Source: Aestuariivirga sp. (GTDB lineage Bacteria > Pseudomonadota > Alphaproteobacteria > Rhizobiales > Aestuariivirgaceae). From it: a stretch of DNA of 6,571 bases. Each line of letters starts with the position of its first letter. Position 1 is the stretch's first letter. The translations under genes and the position numbers were made by a program. The DNA lies in the NCBI GenBank assembly GCA_020252385.1, contig JADCDC010000025.1, positions 1-6,571 on the forward strand. The letters run 5' to 3'. Below the pieces are notes generated by a model, which was not told the origin of the DNA, did no database searches, and was given only the letters and a program-made list of their open reading frames with translations. This document shows positions 1 through 5,910 of the stretch, in pieces.

Positions 1-1
1 G

Positions 2-766
2 GAGGAACAGGAGAGCCTGTTCAGCCTGTTCAACGCCACGCTGGGCGGCGGCACCCTGCCGCCCGAAATGGCTGAGCGCTTCATCATCACCTTCGACCGG
101 GCGGACGCCACATGGCTCCGGGGCTATGGCCATCTCCTCAGTGCACTGATCGAATTCCTGCTGGCGCATGACGGAAAGGCGAGCTTCGACGTCAGCGCGC
201 ACATGCTGTTTCCCGATGCGAGCCTGCCAAATGCGGAACTCAACGCCCAGCCGCCCGCCATGCCGGGAGATGCTGAAATGGCGGCCGCCGCCGATCTCAT
301 CGCCGCCGTCCACCTGATGCATTGGCCCGCAACGGAGCCCGAGCGGTTGAAGTCGGCCCTCGCCCACCTCGAACAGGTCGTGGCACTGAGCCGGGAGAAC
401 TGGCGCTTCATCCTCGCCGAGACCGACGATGAGGCGGAATGGATCCCCTCGCCGCTACAGAAGAACGGCGTGATCCCCAACGCGCCCGTCACCCAGGAGA
501 CCGTGGAGGGTTGGGCGATGTTCCTCAGGGAATTCGAGGCGATCCTCAAGGGCCAGAAGCTGGTACCACACTGGCGGCTTGCCAAGGGCATCAACCTGCG
601 CCGCGTCTTCCTCGAACCGCGTCCCTTCGACCCCGTCCTGTGGGCGCAGGGTTCCGCAGCACTTCCCTATCTCGAAGACGGCCCCATCACCGACCAGGCA
701 ACATGGAACCGAATCATGGGCATGTTCAGCGGCAACTTCATCGGCTTCGCCGTCTGGTTCAACTGA
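2..766 (+). CDS. Uncharacterised soluble protein, C-terminal part (5' end outside the window)
   Basis: The frame is open from the first complete codon at position 2 to the TGA at 764-766, giving 254 visible residues. An ATG at 68 lies in this frame. The 22 codons before it read as ordinary protein (SLFNATLGGGTLPPEMAERF) and no clear Shine-Dalgarno precedes it, so the real start is probably upstream of the window and this entry is 5' partial. I do not recognise the family well enough to name it. No signal peptide, membrane span or catalytic motif is obvious. The sequence looks globular and helical, with many Trp and aromatic residues: WLRGYGHLLSALIEFLLAHD near the visible N-terminus, several WxxF/WAMF-type helices, and a hydrophobic tail ending in GFAVWFN. 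Similar WLRGY-H-LL stretches occur, from memory, in unannotated proteins of other phyla. It converges on the phosphatase gene with no spacer. That it is coding is fairly sure; its function is unknown. Confidence 0.75.
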   Translation, partial: EEQESLFSLFNATLGGGTLPPEMAERFIITFDRADATWLRGYGHLLSALIEFLLAHDGKASFDVSAHMLFPDASLPNAELNAQPPAMPGDAEMAAAADLIAAVHLMHWPATEPERLKSALAHLEQVVALSRENWRFILAETDDEAEWIPSPLQKNGVIPNAPVTQETVEGWAMFLREFEAILKGQKLVPHWRLAKGINLRRVFLEPRPFDPVLWAQGSAALPYLEDGPITDQATWNRIMGMFSGNFIGFAVWFN

Positions 767-1546
767 TCAGCCCCCGACGATGGCCTCGATCTCCTCATAG
801 GCGCCGGGAGCCGCCGCGATCAGGCTGTTCCCCCTGAACAGGCCATCATTGGAGAGGAAGTCGCTCACCTTCGCGCCGGCACCCTCGCACACCGCGATAG
901 CGCCCAGCGCATCCCATGACTTGATCACCGGCTCGAAGAAGCCCACAAGCCGTCCCGCCGCCACATAGCAGATCCCCAGCGCGCCGGAGCCTTCGCGGTA
1001 GAACATGCCGCCCGCATCGAGAAAACGCGTGAAGCCCGGCAGGAACAGACCGGGCCCGCTCTTCGGCGAATAGCCTGTGCAGGTGAGGCCCTCGCGGATC
1101 GAGGCGGCGGGGCTGACGCGGATGGGCTTGCCGTTGAGCGTCGAGGGAAAGCCGCGGCCACCGGCGAAAAGCTCATCGCGCGCCGGGGCGATCAAGAAGC
1201 CGAATTGGATCACGCCGTTCTGCATGAAGCCGATCGACACGCACCAGCTGGTGAGCCCGAGGCAGAAGGGCTGCGTGCCGTCGATGGGATCGACGACCCA
1301 GATGCCCTGCCCTTCGCTATAGGCCGTGGGCGTGGTCTCCTCGCCGAGGAAGGCATCCTGCGGGAAAGCCTTGGCCAGACGCTCGCGGATCAGCAGTTCG
1401 GTGTTGAGGTCAGCCTCGCTCGCCAGATCCTGCGGGCCCTTGTTGTGGATGGTGAGCTGCTCGCGGGCATTGAAATAGCCCAGCGCCTTCTCGCCCGCCT
1501 CGCGGATTAACGCCAGGCCGAAGTCGTATCTTCCGTTCAGTGACAT
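767..1546 (-). CDS. Inositol monophosphatase-family phosphatase (IMPase / HisN-like)
   Basis: This is a 259-residue Mg2+-dependent phosphomonoesterase of the FIG/IMPase superfamily, close to full family length. Visible motifs, in order: KGPQDLASEAD (residues 36-46, the usual KxxxDxVTxAD site), metal-binding GEE (68-70), the signature DPIDGT (86-91) with metal-ligand aspartates D86 and D89, REGSGALGICYVAAGR (184-199), and the third metal motif SWDALGAI with D212. E205 sits seven residues before D212, as in animal IMPase. V201 occupies a position after GRL that is often Asp in relatives. Substrates in this family include inositol phosphate, histidinol phosphate, PAP and sugar phosphates; the sequence does not decide between them. 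The start at 1546 is preferred because a GGAAGG site lies just upstream and the family N-terminus fits. An open frame continues to 1687, but it overlaps the kinase gene and reads as non-protein-like sequence. It is the second gene of the mak operon, one base after the kinase stop. Confidence 0.9.
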   Translation of the reverse strand: MSLNGRYDFGLALIREAGEKALGYFNAREQLTIHNKGPQDLASEADLNTELLIRERLAKAFPQDAFLGEETTPTAYSEGQGIWVVDPIDGTQPFCLGLTSWCVSIGFMQNGVIQFGFLIAPARDELFAGGRGFPSTLNGKPIRVSPAASIREGLTCTGYSPKSGPGLFLPGFTRFLDAGGMFYREGSGALGICYVAAGRLVGFFEPVIKSWDALGAIAVCEGAGAKVSDFLSNDGLFRGNSLIAAAPGAYEEIEAIVGG

Positions 1547-1547
1547 C

Positions 1548-2444
1548 TCAATCCTTCCAGAGCCAGGCCGCCCCGCGTACCCCGCTCGCATCGCCATGCT
1601 TGTTGCGCAGAATGGGCGTGTGGAACACGGTGGAGAAGGTGCGGGCCGCAAGTGCGGGCGGCAGGTCCTCGTAAAGCTCGTCCACATTCGACATGCCGCC
1701 GCCCATCACCAGCACGTCGGGGTCGAGCGCGTTGACGACGGTCGCGAGCCCCCGCGCCACGCGGTCGATGTAGCGCCGCCACAGCAGGTTTGCCAGGTGA
1801 TCGCCCTGGCGCTTCAGCGCCATGATCTCGGCGGCCTTCAGCTCGATGCCCTTGTGCTCCGTATACTGAGCTTCGAAGGCTCTCCCAGAGCACCAGGTTT
1901 CGATGCAGCCCACGCGGCCGCAATAGCAGGGTTTTCCGGGGATCTCGGTGGTGTCCGGAAAGGGCAGCGGGTTGTGCCCCCATTCGCCGCCCGAATTGTT
2001 GGGCCCATGATGCGCGCGGCCGTTGACGGCAATCCCCGCGCCGACACCCGAGCCGAGGATCACCGCGAAGACGACATTGTATCCGGCCCCTGCCCCGTCG
2101 ACGGCCTCGGATGCGGCGAAGCAATCTGCATCGTTCTCGACACGGATCTCGCGGCCCAGAACCGCCTGCAGATCGGCCTCGACGGGCTTGCCGAGAATCC
2201 AGGTCGAACTGGCACCCTTGCCGAGCCTGCTCTTGGGCTCAAGCGAGCCCGGAATGCCAATGCCGACGCTTCCCCGCCGCCCCGTCTGGGCTTCGAGCGC
2301 ATCGATCACGGATCGGATGGTCTTCAGGCAGCCGTGATAATCATGGCGTGGCGTGGCCTCGCGCAGGCGCAGCAATTCGCGCCCGTTCCGCTCCATCGCG
2401 ACACCCTCGATCTTGGTGCCGCCCCAGTCGATTCCGATCAGCAT
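1548..2444 (-). CDS. mak: Fructokinase, ROK family (Mak-like)
   Basis: This 298-residue cytoplasmic sugar kinase most likely phosphorylates fructose to fructose 6-phosphate with ATP; mannose and other hexoses may be side substrates. Motifs in order: N-terminal phosphate-binding loop IGIDWGGTKIEG (3-14), GIGIPGSL (61-68), STWILGKP (80-87), ENDADCFAASEAVDGA (103-118) with the likely catalytic base D105, GSGVGAGIAVNGRAHHG (131-147), EWGHNPLP (154-161) and the ROK zinc site made of H157 plus CYCGRVGCIE (C173, C175, C180). The C-terminal half has DPDVLVMGGGMSNVDELY (241-258) and KHGDASGVRGAAWLW (282-296). The STW, EWGHNPLP, GGGMSNVD and KHGDxSGVRGAAWLW blocks match remembered E. coli Mak closely, which favours fructokinase over NagK or glucokinase. 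A GGAGG site at 2449-2453 lies 4 nt before the ATG. It is first gene of a two-gene operon and is separated from hppA by a terminator. Confidence 0.93.
   Translation of the reverse strand: MLIGIDWGGTKIEGVAMERNGRELLRLREATPRHDYHGCLKTIRSVIDALEAQTGRRGSVGIGIPGSLEPKSRLGKGASSTWILGKPVEADLQAVLGREIRVENDADCFAASEAVDGAGAGYNVVFAVILGSGVGAGIAVNGRAHHGPNNSGGEWGHNPLPFPDTTEIPGKPCYCGRVGCIETWCSGRAFEAQYTEHKGIELKAAEIMALKRQGDHLANLLWRRYIDRVARGLATVVNALDPDVLVMGGGMSNVDELYEDLPPALAARTFSTVFHTPILRNKHGDASGVRGAAWLWKD
1553..1558 (-). promoter_or_regulatory. Shine-Dalgarno of the phosphatase gene, embedded in the end of mak
   Basis: GGAAGG on the minus strand lies 6 nt before the ATG at 1546. It is made from the last Trp-Lys-Asp codons of the kinase gene. 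The junction reads TGAGATG, so the kinase stop and the phosphatase start are separated by a single G. This fixes the phosphatase start and implies translational coupling. Confidence 0.75.
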
Positions 2445-2454
2445 CTTCCCTCCA

Positions 2455-2470
2455 AATCTGCCGCAATCTG
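2455..2470. repeat. Direct repeat AATCTG x2 at 10-bp spacing upstream of mak
   Basis: AATCTG occurs at 2455-2460 and again at 2465-2470, exactly one helical turn apart, next to the Shine-Dalgarno of mak. On the mak strand it reads CAGATT GCGG CAGATT. The upstream copy could also serve as a poor -10, with TTGGCT 17 bp further upstream (2487-2492). The repeat is short, so chance is quite possible; an operator role is only a guess. Confidence 0.25.
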
Positions 2471-2495
2471 GCAGTCGTCGAAAGGGAAGCCAAGC

Positions 2496-2532
2496 AAAAC
2501 AAAAACCCCGCCCGGATTTCTCCAGGCGGGGT
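2496..2532 (-). terminator. Rho-independent terminator of hppA
   Basis: On the minus strand, an 8-bp GC-rich stem (ACCCCGCC at 2532-2525 pairing with GGCGGGGT at 2512-2505) extends through an A/C mismatch and a GGA/TCC inner stem to a GAAA loop. The T-tract TTTTTGTTTT follows at 2505-2496. It begins 24 bp after the hppA stop codon, the expected place. It isolates hppA from mak, so mak needs its own promoter in the roughly 50 bp that remain. Confidence 0.93.
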
Positions 2533-2556
2533 CAGATCGTCAGACCGCGATCGTAC

Positions 2557-4701
2557 TCAGTGCCCGGCGAGAACCGCCAGCAGCAGCAGCGCCACGATGT
2601 TGGTGATCTTGATCATCGGGTTCACGGCGGGGCCCGCCGTGTCCTTGTAGGGATCGCCGACGGTATCACCGGTGACCGACGCCTTGTGGGCGTCAGAGCC
2701 CTTGAGGTGCTTCACGCCCTTGGAGTCCACGAAGCCGTCCTCGAAGGACTTCTTCGCGTTGTCCCAGGCGCCGCCGCCCGCCGTCATGGAGATGGCGACG
2801 AACAGGCCCGTCACGATCACGCCCATGAGCATGGCGCCCACGGCGGCGAAGGCCTGCGCCTTGCCGGCGATCGCCAGGATCACGAAGTAGACGACGATCG
2901 GCGAGAGCACGGGGAGCAGCGAGGGAACGATCATTTCCTTGATCGCGGCCTTGGTGAGCATGTCCACGGCGCGGCCGTAGTCAGGCTTCTCCGTGCCCTG
3001 CATGATGCCGGGCTTTTCCTTGAACTGCCGGCGCACTTCGACCACCACCGCCTGCGCGGCGCGGCCCACTGCCGTCATCGACATGCCGCCGAAGAGATAG
3101 GGCAGAAGGCCGCCGAACAGCAGGCCCACCACGACGTAGGGATTGGCCAGCGAGAAGTCCACCGCGCCCAGTCCCTTGAAGTACTGGTAGACGGTCGAGC
3201 CTTCGGCATTGGCCTGCGCGGTGAAGTAGGTGAGGTCCTGCGTATAGGCCGCGAACAGCACCAGCGCACCGAGGCCCGCGGAGCCAATGGCATAGCCCTT
3301 GGTGACGGCCTTGGTGGTGTTGCCGACCGCGTCCAGCGCGTCGGTGTTGTGGCGGACTTCCTTGGGCAGGCCCGCCATTTCGGCGATGCCGCCCGCGTTG
3401 TCCGTCACCGGGCCGAAGGCGTCGAGCGCCACGATCATGCCAGCCAAGGCCAGCATGGTCGTCACCGCGACCGCCGTGCCGAACAGGCCCCCCAGCACAT
3501 AGGTCACGATGATGCCGGCGACGATGACGAGGGCCGGCAGGGCCGTCGCTTCCATCGACACCGCGAGACCCTGGATCACGTTGGTGCCGTGACCGGTGAT
3601 CGAGGCTTCGGCGATCGAGTTGACCGGGCGCTTGCCGGTGCCGGTGTAGTATTCGGTGATCCAGATGATCGCCGCGGTGATGAGAAGGCCCACCACGCCG
3701 CACCAGAACAGGTCCATGGGCGTGAAGCCGCCGAGGTCCGTGCTCATGCTGCCGAAGACCAGGTAGATCACCGGGAACAGCGCGATGAGCGAGAGGATGC
3801 CCGTCGCGATCACGCCCTTGTAGAGCGCGCCCATGATGTTGTTGGAGGGACCCAGCTTCACGAAGTACGTGCCGATGATGGAGGTGACGACGCACGCGCC
3901 GCCGATGGCCAGCGGCAGCACCATGCCGGCGAGCTTCCACTCTGCCGGAAGCGCGATCGCCGCGAGCACCATGGTGGCGACCGCGGTCACCACATAGGTC
4001 TCGAACAGGTCGGCCGCCATGCCAGCGCAGTCGCCGACGTTGTCACCAACGTTGTCGGCGATGGTGGCGGGGTTGCGCGGATCATCCTCGGGGATGCCCG
4101 CCTCGACCTTGCCCACCATGTCGCCACCGACGTCCGCACCCTTGGTGAAGATGCCGCCGCCAAGACGCGCGAAGATCGAGATCAGCGAGGCGCCGAAGGA
4201 GAGCGCCACCAGCGCGTCGATCACGGTGCGGCTCGTCGGGTCGAAGCCCATCGAGTCCTTGAGGAAGCCGAAGTAGAGGGTCACGCCCAGGAGGCCGAGG
4301 CCCGCGACGAGGAGGCCCGTCACCGCGCCTGCCTTGAAGGCGAGGTCGAGGCCGCCCGCCAGCGACTTGGTCGCCGCCTGTGCCACGCGCACGTTGGCCC
4401 TGACCGACACGTTCATGCCGATGAAGCCGGCAACGCCCGAGAGCACGGCGCCGATGGCGAAACCGATCGCAGACCACACGCCGAGCAGCAGCCAGGCGAG
4501 GAAGAAGATCACCACGCCGACGATGCCGATGGTGGTGTACTGACGGTTGAGATAGGCCGTGGCGCCTTCGCGCACGGCGGCGGAGATCTCCTGCATGCGG
4601 GCCGTGCCGGCGTCCGCGGCCATCAGGCCGCGCGTCGTCACGACGCCGTACACGATGGAGAGCGCGCCTGCGAGCACGATCAGCCAGAGTGCAGTGGTCA
4701 T
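2557..4701 (-). CDS. hppA: Membrane-bound H+-translocating pyrophosphatase, K+-independent type
   Basis: This 714-residue integral membrane pump hydrolyses pyrophosphate and moves H+ across the inner membrane. Its length is normal and many hydrophobic helices are visible, consistent with the 16-span family fold. The substrate and Mg2+ site is intact: GGGIFTKGADVGGDMVGKVE (181-200), followed by EDDPRNPATIADNVGDNVGD (205-224) and CAGMAADLFE. The second acidic block is ALDAFGPVTDNAGGIAEMAG (425-444), then DALDAVGNTTK. The third is GGGAWDNAKK (642-651) with KGSDAHKASVTGDTVGDPYKD (667-687). In GNTTKAVTKG, K464 and T467 occupy the positions that separate K+-independent (Lys, Thr) from K+-dependent (Ala, Gly/Ala) enzymes, so K+ independence is predicted. 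The start at 4701 has AGAAGGG 6 nt upstream and begins with a hydrophobic span. The open frame continues far upstream, but that part is antisense to another gene. It is probably monocistronic: a terminator follows and a divergent gene precedes it. Confidence 0.97.
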   Translation of the reverse strand: MTTALWLIVLAGALSIVYGVVTTRGLMAADAGTARMQEISAAVREGATAYLNRQYTTIGIVGVVIFFLAWLLLGVWSAIGFAIGAVLSGVAGFIGMNVSVRANVRVAQAATKSLAGGLDLAFKAGAVTGLLVAGLGLLGVTLYFGFLKDSMGFDPTSRTVIDALVALSFGASLISIFARLGGGIFTKGADVGGDMVGKVEAGIPEDDPRNPATIADNVGDNVGDCAGMAADLFETYVVTAVATMVLAAIALPAEWKLAGMVLPLAIGGACVVTSIIGTYFVKLGPSNNIMGALYKGVIATGILSLIALFPVIYLVFGSMSTDLGGFTPMDLFWCGVVGLLITAAIIWITEYYTGTGKRPVNSIAEASITGHGTNVIQGLAVSMEATALPALVIVAGIIVTYVLGGLFGTAVAVTTMLALAGMIVALDAFGPVTDNAGGIAEMAGLPKEVRHNTDALDAVGNTTKAVTKGYAIGSAGLGALVLFAAYTQDLTYFTAQANAEGSTVYQYFKGLGAVDFSLANPYVVVGLLFGGLLPYLFGGMSMTAVGRAAQAVVVEVRRQFKEKPGIMQGTEKPDYGRAVDMLTKAAIKEMIVPSLLPVLSPIVVYFVILAIAGKAQAFAAVGAMLMGVIVTGLFVAISMTAGGGAWDNAKKSFEDGFVDSKGVKHLKGSDAHKASVTGDTVGDPYKDTAGPAVNPMIKITNIVALLLLAVLAGH

Positions 4702-4787
4702 GATAAACCCTTCTGTTTGTTCAGTGTTTTCCCAGAGCCCCTGTCGGCGGGAGAATCCGCCCCATCCCTGCCCCGGAAGGTGTCGTC

Positions 4788-4816
4788 CGTATGCCAAATC
4801 GGGGCTGTGAGCGCAA
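4788..4816 (-). promoter_or_regulatory. hppA: Candidate sigma-70-type promoter of hppA (weak)
   Basis: On the minus strand, TTGCGC (4816-4811) and CATACG (4793-4788) are separated by 17 bp. Each matches the consensus at only three positions, so this is a best guess within the 225-bp divergent region. Transcription from it would leave a leader of about 80 nt containing a small inverted repeat (GGCGG/CCGCC, 4746-4761). Confidence 0.22.
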
Positions 4817-4844
4817 TAAGCAGATGGCCCAAGGACTTGGCCGC

Positions 4845-4870
4845 GAAACGCCACCCTGAGGTGCCGTTTC
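4845..4870. repeat. 26-bp near-perfect dyad between hppA and the divergent gene
   Basis: The left arm GAAACGCCACC (4845-4855) and right arm GGTGCCGTTTC (4860-4870) pair at 10 of 11 positions (one C/C mismatch), around a 4-nt centre CTGA. No T-run follows on either strand, so it is not an intrinsic terminator. Its place in a divergent intergenic region fits a protein-binding operator for one or both genes. A hairpin in the leader of the plus-strand gene is the alternative. The symmetry is read directly; the role is inferred. Confidence 0.55.
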
Positions 4871-4915
4871 CGCCACGAAAGCGGCGGGTTCCCGTGGTTT
4901 AGGGACGGTCCACGG
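4870..4915 (+). repeat. Two small inverted repeats in the leader of the membrane-protein gene
   Basis: CCGCC (4870-4874) can pair with GGCGG (4883-4887) across 8 nt. CCGTGG (4892-4897) can pair with CCACGG (4910-4915) across 12 nt. The last arm takes in the first two bases of the GGAGG ribosome-binding site (4914-4918), so a fold could partly hide it. Five- and six-bp stems in GC-rich DNA are often accidental. Confidence 0.3.
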
Positions 4916-4926
4916 AGGGGGGCGCG

Positions 4927-5910
4927 ATGAAGGGCTGGGTCTGGGGTCTTTTGGCGGTTGCGATGCTGGCGCTGGGCCTCGCCATCCTGCCGCGCGGCGC
5001 AGATGCGCTTCGCCTTCTCGCCGGCCCGCGGGATGCCGCCGCGGTGGCGGATTACGCCCTCGCCGCCAAGCGCCCGGCGGATTATGTCCGCGAAATCGAT
5101 GCGGCGGTCGCCGCCAAGGACGAGGACCTCGCCGCAAGCCTCCTGGCGCTGGCGGATGAGCGCGGCCTCGAATTGCCGCCCGCCACACGTGAAGCGGTCG
5201 CCGCCGCCGAAGCGGAGGCCACCGCCCGGCTCGCCGCCGATGCCTGGAACGGTTTCGTCACCGGCGAGGCGCCCAACGAGGCCGCACTGGCCGGCGCCGT
5301 GGCGGGCGATCTCACCGGCATCGGCGATGTGCGCGACCTTTATCGCCAGGCCGAGAAGTATTTGAGCGGCGAGGAAATCGACCCGCTGCTGGCCGGCCTC
5401 TCCGCCGTGGGCCTTGGCGTTACGGCGGCGACCATCGCCTCCGCCGGAATGGCAATCCCCGCGCGCTCCGGCCTCAGCACGCTGAAGGCGGTGAAGCGGG
5501 CGGGCAGGCTCTCCCCCGCACTCACGCGCCAACTCGGAACGCTCGCCGCCAACGCCATCGACAAGCGCGCCATCCGCGGGCTCGCCACCTCGCTCGAGGG
5601 CCTCGGCACCGACATCGCCACCATCGGCAGCAAGGCCGGCTACCGCGCCACGCTGACCACGCTCGCGAAGGCGGAATCGGTGGCGGACGTCAGCATGATG
5701 GCAAAGCTCTCCCAGCGCTTCGGCAAGGCCACGCGCGGGGCACTGCTGCTGGCGGGCGGCGCCCTGACCTTCGCCAGCGTCACCGCCTCGGCGGCCATGT
5801 GGTCGATCTCGCTCATGCTGTGGCTGGCTGCGGCCCTGATGGGGCTGACCCGCCTGTGCTGGACGCTCGGGCGCTGGCTGGCGCCAAGGCCAAAGCCTCA
5901 ACCCGCCTGA
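4927..5910 (+). CDS. Uncharacterised Ala-rich membrane protein, divergent from hppA
   Basis: This is a 327-residue protein whose function I do not recognise. GGAGG (4914-4918) lies 8 nt before the ATG and the next residues form an N-terminal hydrophobic segment (about 5-22), probably a signal anchor or uncleaved signal sequence. Residues 34-110 are Ala/Glu/Asp-rich and helical, with possible coiled-coil character. A motif GDLTGIGDVRDLYRQAEKYL (127-146) leads into a hydrophobic stretch (about 153-177). A basic helical region follows (180-270), then two adjacent spans (about 271-289 and 290-309) and a short basic, proline-rich tail RPKPQPA. The GxGDxxDL block followed by a hydrophobic hairpin resembles the 'pre-toxin' region of polymorphic toxins, but this is a loose likeness and no toxin domain is visible. 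Similar unannotated proteins occur, from memory, in other proteobacteria. It shares its promoter region with hppA; its 3' end overlaps the MFS gene by 13 bp. Confidence 0.85.
   Translation: MKGWVWGLLAVAMLALGLAILPRGADALRLLAGPRDAAAVADYALAAKRPADYVREIDAAVAAKDEDLAASLLALADERGLELPPATREAVAAAEAEATARLAADAWNGFVTGEAPNEAALAGAVAGDLTGIGDVRDLYRQAEKYLSGEEIDPLLAGLSAVGLGVTAATIASAGMAIPARSGLSTLKAVKRAGRLSPALTRQLGTLAANAIDKRAIRGLATSLEGLGTDIATIGSKAGYRATLTTLAKAESVADVSMMAKLSQRFGKATRGALLLAGGALTFASVTASAAMWSISLMLWLAAALMGLTRLCWTLGRWLAPRPKPQPA

Noticed and set aside
1547..1687. 47-codon N-terminal extension of the phosphatase
   Set aside because: It overlaps the fructokinase in another frame, and the sequence is unlike any IMPase N-terminus. 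The start at 1546 has a Shine-Dalgarno site and gives the normal length.
1596..2606. 336-codon open frame on the plus strand
   Set aside because: It is antisense to the fructokinase gene, shows no family features, and runs through the hppA terminator and into the 3' end of hppA.
2981..3940. 319-codon open frame on the minus strand inside hppA
   Set aside because: It is a frame-shifted reading of hppA with an Arg/His/Gly-rich translation; no sign of an overlapping gene.
4845..4870. Dyad as a bidirectional intrinsic terminator
   Set aside because: There is no T-run after the stem on either strand, and it lies upstream, not downstream, of both flanking genes.
2353..4902. 849-codon open frame on the plus strand
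   Set aside because: It lies antisense to hppA, whose motifs are unmistakable. Its translation is a His/Arg/Asp/Glu-rich low-complexity string, as expected from the complement of GC-rich codons, with no domain.
4702..5901. Upstream continuation of the hppA reading frame (about 400 extra codons)
   Set aside because: The extra sequence is antisense to the plus-strand membrane-protein gene and reads as Arg/Gly-rich non-protein sequence. The Met at 4701 has a good ribosome-binding site and matches the usual pyrophosphatase N-terminus.
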